DNA of 28,961 nucleotides, from the IMG/VR virus record IMGVR_UViG_3300008120_004072, positions 1 to 28,961 of that record, one strand, 5' to 3'. Every line of letters begins with the position of its first letter. The first letter of the stretch is position 1. This document shows positions 7,558 through 17,300 of the stretch, piece after piece. This DNA is from a virus. The notes beneath the pieces were generated by a model, which worked only from the letters and a program-made list of their open reading frames with translations, was not told where the DNA came from and ran no database searches. Both the position numbers and the translations under genes were made by a program.

Positions 7558-8675
7558 TATTGCACATCCATTGCAAATCTAAATTCTAAATAATTTGTTG
7601 TATTTGCTGCCTTAATGATAGTTTCTGCATTTGTATTTTTTAATACAGTATAGCCAGTCAAACCATATACTGGGTTTGTTGTTGATATATTTTCAAATCT
7701 AATTGCATCTAACCCTATATAGAAATCTGATGAGAAAGAACCATTATTAATAACATTTGAATATATTTTAACAATACTAACATTATTCCAAGTAAATCCT
7801 GTACTCTTGTATAATTCTTGTAATTCTTTAGTTATTACATAGTATCTGTTATTAACAAAATCATAGTCATCAGAAGACATCACTACTTCAAAACGTGCCC
7901 ACTCTCCAGTGCCAGCAGTATCGCTTTCTGCAAACTCCAGAAGAATTCTTACCTCATCTGGAACTATTGAAGGATCTGGATCTTTATTAATAATACTAAA
8001 TGCTAATTTAATTTGATCTGTTGGAGCATTTTTATTAAAATCCAAGGAGGTACCTAAAAGATGAATATGATTAGTGTTAGTTCCTATTGATAAATGGTTA
8101 TCTACTACAGTTAGGTCTGAAGTATCCCCCCTCATCATTACAATATTATTAAAAAATCTAGCACGTTCGTATCTTTCAATTCTATCTGTATTAGTAAATA
8201 ATCTATTATCTGAATTTGTTTGAAATACAAGATCAGTCTGATTTATATTTCCATCTTCTAAAGTACCATCTAAAGGTTCATAAATAATTGGTAGGGCAGT
8301 TGCGGTATCGCTAGTATGATATTCCCAATTTTCATTTACAGTAAAAGCAAATAAAGATCTACTGTCGTATGCTCCTGCAGATGGGTTTGATCCAGCAGAA
8401 AATACACCAACTTCAGAAATCTCGTATCTTTCGTCCGTTGGCAGTTCCGCAGTTAAAACAATCTTATTAACACCAGAGTCATTTACATATCCACGAGAGG
8501 TTATTGGAACTCTAAACATTTCAAAATCTAAAGTTTGTTTTGCAGAATAATCTCCAAAATTTTGGTTTGTAGCCAATGGTTGTGCCCCACAACCGATAGC
8601 AATATATGAGGCATAGGCTGGAGCCTGCCCAATTAGATATTTGGCTAAAATATTCTTTCCTATATTAGTTATCAT
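7557..8675 (-). CDS. Minor tail or fibre-type protein
   Basis: This 372-residue protein begins MITNIGKNILAKYLIGQAPAYASYIAIGCG, an opening common in tail-tip and fibre-adaptor proteins of Gram-positive phages, with ELPTDERYEISEVGVFSAG soon after (a wedge-like motif). The C-terminal half (IKLAFSIINKDPDPSIVPDEVRILLEF, WARFEVVMSSDDYDF, FYIGLDAIRFENIS) has a jelly-roll rhythm like a carbohydrate-binding or discoidin fold. A role in attaching to host surface glycans is plausible but inferred. GAGGTGA precedes the ATG, and the start overlaps the previous gene's stop. Confidence 0.55.
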   Translation of the reverse strand: MITNIGKNILAKYLIGQAPAYASYIAIGCGAQPLATNQNFGDYSAKQTLDFEMFRVPITSRGYVNDSGVNKIVLTAELPTDERYEISEVGVFSAGSNPSAGAYDSRSLFAFTVNENWEYHTSDTATALPIIYEPLDGTLEDGNINQTDLVFQTNSDNRLFTNTDRIERYERARFFNNIVMMRGDTSDLTVVDNHLSIGTNTNHIHLLGTSLDFNKNAPTDQIKLAFSIINKDPDPSIVPDEVRILLEFAESDTAGTGEWARFEVVMSSDDYDFVNNRYYVITKELQELYKSTGFTWNNVSIVKIYSNVINNGSFSSDFYIGLDAIRFENISTTNPVYGLTGYTVLKNTNAETIIKAANTTNYLEFRFAMDVQ

Positions 8676-9304
8676 AAATTCACCTCGTATATTGTATCAT
8701 CTAATACTTGTCCATCAGAAATAATAGATACTTCAACCTGTTCATCATTGGCTAGATTAATTACATTAATTACCAAATCTCCAGTTTCTGTGTCTATATA
8801 GACTATAGAGCAGTCTGGCCCAGTACCACATTCTGGTATTTTTGAGTTAAAGTTAATTGGAAATTTTTTAAAATAGTTGGCATCAATATCTTGAAGGGCT
8901 AAAATATTTTGTGGGTTATATTGAAAATAAACACTACTGAGATTTTTAATTGGTTGATACAGAACATCCTGACCATTGATTAATTCTGATCTTGTAATGT
9001 CAATTAATTCTTGTCCACCAATATTTTCAAAAATAAGATCTGTCATTATTTCAATAGGAACTACATCATCATTAAATAAAATAATTTCTGGGGTTGCTGG
9101 CTTGACAGAAGATGAATCATTTTGAAGATTAAGCATAATATCTGGATTATCTGGAGTAGCATTAAGACCAGTAATGGAGTCTAGATATGAGTTAAGTGCT
9201 TCCTCACTTGGAATTAATGTTCCAGGTTTCCACGTCATATTTACATCTGGGGTAGACGGATAATCATCGTAAACAATCTTGCCACTAGAGTCAAAATACG
9301 CCAT
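8672..9304 (-). CDS. Tail tip protein, function unknown
   Basis: This 210-residue acidic protein lies between the hub and a putative fibre protein. It starts MAYFDSSGKIVYDDYPSTPDV, has a low-complexity Asp/Asn/Pro part to residue 75, then FENIGGQELIDITRSELINGQ and YQPIKNLSSVYFQYNPQNIL, and ends with strands (VYIDTETGDLVINVINL, QVEVSIISDGQVLDDTIYEV). A CGTGPDCS pair of cysteines might form a disulphide. GAGGT precedes the ATG, and the end overlaps the next gene by ATGA. I do not know the family; the location indicates a structural tip component. Confidence 0.5.
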   Translation of the reverse strand: MAYFDSSGKIVYDDYPSTPDVNMTWKPGTLIPSEEALNSYLDSITGLNATPDNPDIMLNLQNDSSSVKPATPEIILFNDDVVPIEIMTDLIFENIGGQELIDITRSELINGQDVLYQPIKNLSSVYFQYNPQNILALQDIDANYFKKFPINFNSKIPECGTGPDCSIVYIDTETGDLVINVINLANDEQVEVSIISDGQVLDDTIYEVNL

Positions 9305-9305
9305 T

Positions 9306-12300
9306 CTATACCTCGCTCATAAAAAGAGTCATCGTTGGCCCACTAGAATCTTTTTGATAATCTATATTATATACCACAAACCTACTGTTTTCTGAAGAGA
9401 CTAAATTTTGGCTATTTTCGTCTTTATAATCAAGAGTAACAATATCTCCAAGTTGTACGATTGGTGTACTAAAAATTTTCATTCCTATAGATCTTCTTGG
9501 CTTCATTACCTTATTAATTATCCACGACATTAACTCTCTTGCATCATCTTCTGTCTGAATATAAGATGGTTGCAAAGAAAACTCTTTTTTGCCGTAGGTC
9601 AACCTACTGGTTTTAATTTTATCATAATCTTGCTGAGACCTTAATGGAGATATAATCAATCCATCTTTTCCTATTATTGGATCAGATAAATTACTGTTTT
9701 TTGCAAAATAGTTATCAACGCTTAATTCATTTTGTGATTGTTGTGTAAAAGTTATTCCTTGAATTCGTAAATAATTGCCACTAGTTTCGTCAAGATTAAG
9801 TGCTGTATCTGTAGCATTAAATATTAAAAATTCTGCACCATATGATCCAGCCCTAAACCCAGAAACCACATATCCTTTTATTCTATTAAAAGTAGGAGAA
9901 AGTTGTGCATAAAGCGCAGGATATGCCTTATCATATCTTACCTTCATATATGATGCCTCTCTCATAATAGATCCAAACTCATCAAAATATATGTTGAACT
10001 TAGGAGGTTCTGCTGTACTTATACCAGATAGGTAGGTAGACTGAATAATTCCAGACATTGCATATTTTCTAAATGATTCATTAGCATTAATTTCATCATC
10101 GCCAAACGCTGCTGCTACTGGAGTGTCTAAAGCAAAAACTGTATTTTGACTATAATTATTTGTAAGAGCATAAATATTTTCAAACATACACTTAGACCCG
10201 CCACGTACAAACAAAGCCATATTGTTATATGTTGGTAATGGAGAACTATCATCAACAACTTTAATTAATTTATTATTAATATATAAATAAAATCTTCTAA
10301 TAGATCCTATATCTTGATACTCTACTGCTAAATCATATACTGTAGGATTTTCTTCACCAATTATTCTTGATTGTCCCGTAAATTTTCCATCATCAACAAT
10401 AATATTGCCAAAACCGCCCCAAAGTTTTACTGGAATGGCATTTTGCTCTGAGTCAGACATAACCTTATAAAAAATTATATTATGTAAGTTTTCTGATTCG
10501 GAAGAATATTCGCTTACATTTTTTTCAGTTAAAGAGATAAGTTCAAAATAGTAACCAACATTTGTATCTGGATTTAACAGAACTGCTAAACCACCAGAAC
10601 CACCAGAGATATTTAATCTTTGACTTGGCTGGCTACCTGGAAGAACATAATATGGCGTTGCATTTATTGGGGTTTGTCCTATAGTTTCACTTGCTTCAAT
10701 TTTTCCAACAATCCTCATTCTTGTACCGAAATGTTTAAATTTATTGCTTAATGCTTTATATTGATACGAAACAAAATTTATAGGGGTGTCTGTGGTACTA
10801 AAAGAAGGACCGCTCATCACTAATGCAGATGATTGAACTGAGCCTGCCTGTGTTGACTTAATTGTATTATTTTGTGTTTCTTTTGTATAAGAATTTGATA
10901 AGAAGTTTTTGATAACTCCAGTTCTTATATTTTCTCTTGCTCTAGTATTGCTAATTCCTGCAGGACCATCACTTACCTCTAATGAAATCTCTGAGTCTTG
11001 CCCTAATCCAAAAAGATATTGGCTTTGCATTTCTATGCCACGTACATATTCGTTATTTGACCAATAACTATCTAAACCTGCTTTATGACTAAGTACTGGG
11101 GTTCCAAATTGTCCACGACCATGTCTTGCTACTTCGCCATTTTTCATAACAGTAATACCATTTATTTCTTCATATTTTGGTTCTGAATATATTCTAACTA
11201 ATCCCGTAGGATAAATTTTTCCATTAAACGTTAGTTTAGACATATAATTTTGGTATTCTTGATTACTGCTAATCCAAACATTTCCTATGGCACCAACTGT
11301 TTGTGTAGTAAAAATTGTTTTTCCATTGCTGTCTTCAGAGACTATATTTTTTTCTGCTCCAGGAATACTATATTGAACTGCATCAAATCTAATTATTTCT
11401 CCATTAGCATAAAAATAGCCAGAGTGTCTACCTAACCAATAAACTGCTTCTCCTAAGTCAATTATGTTATTCCTTAAAGTATTATTAGTGACCGTTGGTA
11501 TTGCTGAAGAAAGATCAGAGTTTAACGGAATTGCAGAAAGGCTATATGAGGATTGATTTCCGACTTCCCCATTTATTGACCGAAGAGTTTGATCTCCAGT
11601 TATTTCCCACAACAGTGCTGGCTTATATATCCAATTTTTTGCAGCAACCTCATTATCAACCATGCTGGCCTGCTTAATAGTTCCATATGATCTTTGTATA
11701 TATCTAGAATTATACATAATTTTTCCATCATTAAAAATATTTTTATCTGTTGACGCAATATCAATTATATTTGTTAGTTTATTATTTGTATTTAAATTCT
11801 CTACGACTCCATTATCCAAGAAATCGTTTGATCCGTAAAATGTATATGAAGTATCTCTTTCATTTTCTAAAGGCATCATATAATTTTTACTCATCATAAT
11901 AAAATTATTATATTCGTCAAAGAACATTGCTGTTTGTGTTGATATAGCAAGGTCTGATAATATTTCTGCAACACTTTTATCTGGTGCTATATAAAAAAAT
12001 GGAATAATTAATTCTTTCTCTCCAGAAAGTCTTTTAAAATTATAATTAGAGAAACCTATTGAATCTAGAAGAAGCGAAACTGCATAACTTAAAGATACAT
12101 TTGTAACTAACATTTCTGGTGCAGTAATAGATTCAAGGTAAAAGTATAAATCTCTAAGTTCTAAAGAAACTTTTCTATCATTTGGATTATGTTTTGGGAA
12201 ACCTTCACAGTACATTGTCTTAATTGGAACTAAGTAATCATAGTCTTTTACATTAACAACAATATCATAAAATTTTATTTGTATATTATTGCTTAAATAA

Positions 12301-13682
12301 TTTTTTATAATGCTTAAATTGTTATTTTCATTAAAAGCATTATCATAATCAAAAATAGTTAGTGAGCCGACAGATGCAAGTAATTGTCCAACTGGTAGGC
12401 CACTTGTTCCAAGATCTGAAGCAGATTTTTTAACACTAAAAAATGTTGTTTTATCAGAAATATCAACGACAAGTCTTGGAGACATTTCTATTAAATCAAA
12501 AGTAGAATTTGTTTTGTTCATTGTATCAATAACAATTCTTATGCCCTTTATATATTCAAACTCACGATAAATATTTTTACCATCTGTAGAAGAAATAAAA
12601 GTATTTGGATTTGTAAGATCATTAACAAAATTTGTTAATCTGCTTACAGTCTCTTCTTCTAAATACCATCCATACTCTGGTGTAAATATTTCCCATTGAT
12701 CGTTAAACCATATATGATACTTACCCAAATCATTGTCATTGGCCTTAATTAAATAGGCATATCCATTTATAGATTTTTCTGGTAAAAAGGATAAATTATT
12801 ATATTCTTCTGCACGTATAAAGACATCTTTATACTTATCTGGTACCTTTAATCCATATGCTAGTTCTACATATCCGTCTTCTTTTATTATTTGTGTGCCG
12901 TCTCTTCTAAGGGAACCAGAACTAAAAGAAATTATATCAATCCAGTTAGTGTCTATCAAATATTGAACCTTCCATTGTGACGGAGTAGTTTTATTTGAAT
13001 TTCCATACAATGAGTCTGGAAAAGATCCTGCTTTACTTGAAAATGGTCCAAGGTCTACTGATCCTACATTTGTTTGCATTTTTATAACAATTCTATTTGC
13101 TGGTACTGGATTTTCATATACTACAAATGGCGCTGCATCATCTATAAAATGTTGACCGTTAACTAATTTATTGGCAATTCCTCTTGCAATGCCAGATTCT
13201 GTTCTATATGATGTCCAGTATTTAAACTTATCATTTTTATCTGACATGTAATATCTTGGTCTATTAATCATGTTTGGATTAGAGTGATGCAACTTTCTTC
13301 CAGGAATGTAAGCAACTTTATTAATTCCAGATCTTGGCCTAAACTTTTTAAAACAATCTTCTAAAGAATAAAGCATTGTATTTTTTTTATTTTGTGCTAA
13401 TAAAAACCAAGGCTGCTCGTTATCTGCTGGATCAATTCCGCCATCTATTTTAATGTCTGCATCTGTTGCATTTGTATAAAAATTTCCTATATCGTTAACA
13501 TCAAATGTGTTTGGAATATTCTTATATTTATCTGATATATTTGAAGATGGCCTATATCTATAATTTCCAATTCTAAATATATTATTTGCTATATTCATAT
13601 TCCACTCAGCAATGACTGCTGACTGAGTTTTAACAGTACTAGAAGATTCTAGATGACTTTTTAATTCTTCGTTTTGAAACAT
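9306..13682 (-). CDS. Large tail hub/tip protein (Tal-like minor tail protein)
   Basis: This 1458-residue protein starts at the ATG at 13682, preceded by GGAAGAGG; a longer frame from 13715 would run into the Dit gene. An N-terminal third has strand-rich segments with LYGNSNKTTPSQWKVQYLIDTNWIDI and a DLYFYLESITAPEMLVTNVSLSYAVSLLLDSIGF block, like phage tail hub proteins. Around residues 1000-1190 a jelly-roll-like segment appears (FGTRMRIVGKIEAS, GGLAVLLNPDTNVGYYFELIS, RRFYLYINNKLIKVVDD, NNMALFVRGGSKCMFENIYAL), which resembles LamG/concanavalin-like sugar-binding folds. The C-terminus (VQLGDIVTLDYKDEN, RFVVYNIDYQKDSSGPTMTLFM) is the pattern of the last hub domain. It likely contacts the cell surface. 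No catalytic cell-wall hydrolase motif was recognised. Confidence 0.65.
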   Translation of the reverse strand: MFQNEELKSHLESSSTVKTQSAVIAEWNMNIANNIFRIGNYRYRPSSNISDKYKNIPNTFDVNDIGNFYTNATDADIKIDGGIDPADNEQPWFLLAQNKKNTMLYSLEDCFKKFRPRSGINKVAYIPGRKLHHSNPNMINRPRYYMSDKNDKFKYWTSYRTESGIARGIANKLVNGQHFIDDAAPFVVYENPVPANRIVIKMQTNVGSVDLGPFSSKAGSFPDSLYGNSNKTTPSQWKVQYLIDTNWIDIISFSSGSLRRDGTQIIKEDGYVELAYGLKVPDKYKDVFIRAEEYNNLSFLPEKSINGYAYLIKANDNDLGKYHIWFNDQWEIFTPEYGWYLEEETVSRLTNFVNDLTNPNTFISSTDGKNIYREFEYIKGIRIVIDTMNKTNSTFDLIEMSPRLVVDISDKTTFFSVKKSASDLGTSGLPVGQLLASVGSLTIFDYDNAFNENNNLSIIKNYLSNNIQIKFYDIVVNVKDYDYLVPIKTMYCEGFPKHNPNDRKVSLELRDLYFYLESITAPEMLVTNVSLSYAVSLLLDSIGFSNYNFKRLSGEKELIIPFFYIAPDKSVAEILSDLAISTQTAMFFDEYNNFIMMSKNYMMPLENERDTSYTFYGSNDFLDNGVVENLNTNNKLTNIIDIASTDKNIFNDGKIMYNSRYIQRSYGTIKQASMVDNEVAAKNWIYKPALLWEITGDQTLRSINGEVGNQSSYSLSAIPLNSDLSSAIPTVTNNTLRNNIIDLGEAVYWLGRHSGYFYANGEIIRFDAVQYSIPGAEKNIVSEDSNGKTIFTTQTVGAIGNVWISSNQEYQNYMSKLTFNGKIYPTGLVRIYSEPKYEEINGITVMKNGEVARHGRGQFGTPVLSHKAGLDSYWSNNEYVRGIEMQSQYLFGLGQDSEISLEVSDGPAGISNTRARENIRTGVIKNFLSNSYTKETQNNTIKSTQAGSVQSSALVMSGPSFSTTDTPINFVSYQYKALSNKFKHFGTRMRIVGKIEASETIGQTPINATPYYVLPGSQPSQRLNISGGSGGLAVLLNPDTNVGYYFELISLTEKNVSEYSSESENLHNIIFYKVMSDSEQNAIPVKLWGGFGNIIVDDGKFTGQSRIIGEENPTVYDLAVEYQDIGSIRRFYLYINNKLIKVVDDSSPLPTYNNMALFVRGGSKCMFENIYALTNNYSQNTVFALDTPVAAAFGDDEINANESFRKYAMSGIIQSTYLSGISTAEPPKFNIYFDEFGSIMREASYMKVRYDKAYPALYAQLSPTFNRIKGYVVSGFRAGSYGAEFLIFNATDTALNLDETSGNYLRIQGITFTQQSQNELSVDNYFAKNSNLSDPIIGKDGLIISPLRSQQDYDKIKTSRLTYGKKEFSLQPSYIQTEDDARELMSWIINKVMKPRRSIGMKIFSTPIVQLGDIVTLDYKDENSQNLVSSENSRFVVYNIDYQKDSSGPTMTLFMSEV

Positions 13683-14338
13683 TATACCTCTTCCAAGGTT
13701 ACGGCTATATTCCAAAAGTCGAAGTTATTTCCGCCTCTTTTTACTACAGTATAATTAAAATCAGTAAAATACATTTGCATTAATTGATTATATTGTGGAA
13801 GGTGTGCATATGCATTTGAATCTTTTCCAAAGTTAGAATATTTATCATACGCCAAATAAACCCAAAATGGACCCTTATGATTTTCATACCAATCTAATAT
13901 TTCAACACCACCTGCTCCACCATCTGTTGTGTATTGTAAATCTGCTCCAGACGGACTTCCATATGAATTGTGTGGCGATAGTCCTGTTGTTGCATTAAAT
14001 TCTGGTACCGTAAAGTATGATCTAGATGGTAGCATTTGCCAGGAAGTAGATAGTTGAAGTTTATCTGCAATGTGATAAGATCTCATACGACCATTTATCA
14101 TTCTCTCTCTTTTTTCAATTCTTATTGGTCTAAAGTCTATTTCTTGTCTATTATCATCAGATAAAATTAAAAATTGATTATATAAAGATTCATCTGTTTC
14201 TGATCCAGGGTCTTGCCCTACTTCTAAGCCATTTGGTATATAGACTCCATCAACAAGTGTGCCAGAATTATCTGACCATAGCATTGCCTGCGGTCTTTGG
14301 TATTTTCTTCTACCAGTAATATAACTAGCACTTGACAT
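13682..14338 (-). CDS. Distal tail (Dit-like) protein
   Basis: This 218-residue protein directly follows the tape measure, the usual place of the distal tail protein that joins the tube to the tip hub. It begins MSSASYITGRRKYQRPQAMLWSD and has alternating strands (FRPIRIEKRERMINGRMRSYHIA), an aromatic stretch (GPFWVYLAYDKYSNFGKDS), and a closing strand set (MYFTDFNYTVVKRGGNNFDFWNIAVTLEEV) like the N-terminal domain of Dit proteins. No added carbohydrate-binding domain is visible. Start and stop both overlap neighbours as TAATG, so expression is probably coupled to the tape measure and the hub. The role is mainly from position and length. Confidence 0.6.
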   Translation of the reverse strand: MSSASYITGRRKYQRPQAMLWSDNSGTLVDGVYIPNGLEVGQDPGSETDESLYNQFLILSDDNRQEIDFRPIRIEKRERMINGRMRSYHIADKLQLSTSWQMLPSRSYFTVPEFNATTGLSPHNSYGSPSGADLQYTTDGGAGGVEILDWYENHKGPFWVYLAYDKYSNFGKDSNAYAHLPQYNQLMQMYFTDFNYTVVKRGGNNFDFWNIAVTLEEV

Positions 14339-17300
14339 TATATTCTATTACTCCTAAGTCTCTTTGAATCTACCTGCCTAATTTGTGTCATGACTGCTCT
14401 TGCAATTTCTTCTGGATTTGCATCAGACCTTACATTAACCGCCACACTATAATTATACACTGAGGCATCTGAGTATGTTCCACTATTAATTGCTTTCATT
14501 CTATCAAGCCCAAAACTATCTACTGCATATCTGCTCATGACAAATTCACCAGGTGTTAACATTGAAGGCACAACATCAGTTCCTATAATTGGACCACCCA
14601 ATGCAAATCTTTTAATTAGTCCTCCAGATGACTTACCTTTAGGCCAATTAGCAAATTGCGATGCTGCTATTGAATTTCCGCCAAATCTCTTTAAATCAGC
14701 AGCAGCCTTTGCTTTAGCAGCAGCGTCTGCCTTTGCTTTTGCATCAGCAGCAGCCTTAGATGCAGAGGCCGATGAAGCCATAACTTTATCTGCTGCTTTT
14801 ATAACTTTAGCATCTTGGGCTGCTAATGCATGCCCAAAGTCGCTTGGGGTTTTATTTGCATTCATTGCATTAATAACTTTTTTATCTGCTGCTGCAAGAG
14901 CATGTCCAAAGTCACTTGGACTATTATTTGCGTTAATAGCATTAATAACTTTCTTATCTGCTGCTGCAAGAGCATGTCCAAAGTCACTAGGTGTTGCACC
15001 AGCAGTTTTTGATTGTGCAACTACTTGATCATATGCAGCCTTTGCTGCTGCTCCAGGATTAGTTGTTTGTGCAACTAACTTATCATATTCAGCCTTTGCT
15101 GCTGCTCCAGGGTTACTTATTTCTGCAACCATTGCGTTATATTTATTTTTTTCATCAACTAAGGTAATTGCATTAATAACCTTTTGATCTGCTGCTGCAA
15201 GAGCATGTCCAAAGTCACTAGGTGTTGCACCAGGTGTTAGTGATGTTGCAACAATTTTGTCGTATTCACTTTTTGCTTCATCTAAATATTTAGTAAAACC
15301 ATTAACTGGTCTTCCAGTGTAGTCTGTTTCTGATCCTGTCGATCCAGTTGGGATTATCGTTGTGCTTCCACCTGTAGATCCACCTGTAGATCCACCTGTA
15401 GAGCCATCTGTAGAGCCACCTGTAGATCCACCTGTAGATCCACCTGTAGAGCCATCTGTAGAGCCATCTGTAGAGCCATCTGTAGAGCCACCTGTGGAAC
15501 CACCTGTCGAACCACCTGTAGATCCACTAGGTCCACTTCCACCTTCATAAACAGTTATAATTCTATGAGTTGTTATGAATTCTCTTTCTAAACTTTGCCA
15601 GTAATTTACTATATCTTCAACAATGTCTAGTGCTGCCCTCATCGCATTAGTGTATTCATCGCTTGCTGTTTTTGCAAGATCAATTCTATTTTTTATTTCT
15701 TCCCATTCAAGTTTAGTTTTGCCGAGTACAGTTAGTGATTGAATTAGTTCTCTCTTTTTAGCCTCTTCAATTCTTACTCTCTCTTGCGCTGGCTCTAATT
15801 CTTCTTCTTCAATTTTAAATATTTGATCTCTAAGATTTTTAATTTGACCTTCAATTTGTGCACGAGTATATCCAAGAGTATTTCTAACATTTGCCAATTC
15901 GTTTTCTTTAGCAGCCTCAAGAGATTTTTGTTGTGCATCAATGGCATCAGATGCTTGTTGTGCACGAATATCTTGTGCTGCACGAGCAGCAGCAGAAATA
16001 TCACCCTGTGATAATGCATCAGCAAGAGTTAATTGTCCCTTTTGCTGTCTTGATATTTGCTCATTTAAAGATTTTAAAGAATCTAATGCTTCAAATCTTG
16101 CATCATATTTATCATTAATTCCTTTTTCTTTTTCTTCAATTTCAACTAACTGTGCTTCCCAATCATCAATCTGATATTGTAATCCAGCAATTTTATCTTG
16201 TGCTTTTTCGATAATATCTTGATCGCCTAAAGTTGCTTTTTGGAAGTCAATTTCAATCTTTGTTTCCATGGCAGAGAATCTTTCCATGGCCTTATCGAAT
16301 CCATTTTGAAATACAGACTCTTTAAATTCTATGCTATCAAATATCTGCTGTAGTCTCTTTTGAAATTCAGGACCCCAGTCACCGTTTTTAGCCATTTCTT
16401 TAAGATTTTCGTCAGACATAATAGCCATTTGTTCAATAGTTGAAAATCTTTTTGACTCTAAAGTTTTACGTAAAGCATTTTCTTTTTCTATATTTGCAAT
16501 ATCTTGCTGTACTGATTTTTTAGCATCTGACTTTGTTTGCTCAGCCTGAACTTTTTTATAAAGATCTATTAGTTTCTTTGCACTCTTGCTATTTCCTTCA
16601 GAAGCAATCATTGCAGCAAGAGCGGCATCTGCAATTAATTGATGTGCTTCTGCAACTCCAACTCCAGCCTCTCTTAAAATATTATATGCTGTAGCCTGAT
16701 CCTTTAATTCTTGTTGCTGACGTAATAATGAAGATTGGAAGTCTCCAGCAACAATGGAATTAAGAGCCTCTTGTATAGTTTTGGCATCTTTTTTAAGTCC
16801 TATAATATTTCCTTTATTATCAAACTTAAATAGTGAGTTCTTTCTTTTTTCGTATTCTTTTGGATCCATGCCAACAATTAATTCTATAAAGTTGCCCTTG
16901 GCGCCCAACCTAGTTAAATCTTGCTCTATACCGCCAAAGAAATCAATTGTTTTTTTGCCACCAAACAAATTATCTAAAACTTTACGAGATGCAGACCACC
17001 CCTCAGTTACCTTAATTTGATTTTTACGAACATCTCTTAATTTCTTTACAAGTTCATCTAATGGTGATGAGTCTACCTTTCCTGCTCCAGAAGAAGAGCC
17101 TTTGCTTGGTTTAGTGGTTGTATCTGTGGAAACCTGTGTTACCTTTTGTGCAGAAGTTATGTAGTAATCAATTGGTCTTTTACCTGGATTTTGCTTTAAC
17201 CAATTTTCTAATTCGTCTTTATTATTACCCTCAAGGTTTGCAACAGTAGTTAGTGTTTGCAAATATACCTTTTGCTGTACTGGATCCAATGAATCAAAAT

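Noticed and set aside
9365-9376. TATAAT-like box inside the end of the hub gene
   Set aside because: Within an AT-rich run, about 60 bases before the next gene, with no other support.
13681-13686. TATAAT at the Dit/hub junction
   Set aside because: It arises from GGTATAATG, the spacer, stop and start between two overlapping genes; no TG extension at the right place and a good ribosome binding site already explains the start.
14537-15028. 163-residue plus-strand frame rich in Ala and Ser
   Set aside because: It is the reverse of the alanine-rich tape-measure repeat block; its composition comes from that repeat.
14805-15235. CRISPR array reading of the repeats
   Set aside because: Repeats are in-frame protein repeats without regular unique spacers.
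15354-15550. Open frames on both strands across the GST repeat array
   Set aside because: A 12-base repeat without stops opens several frames at once. The proteins are pure repeats with no start signal and lie inside the tape measure.
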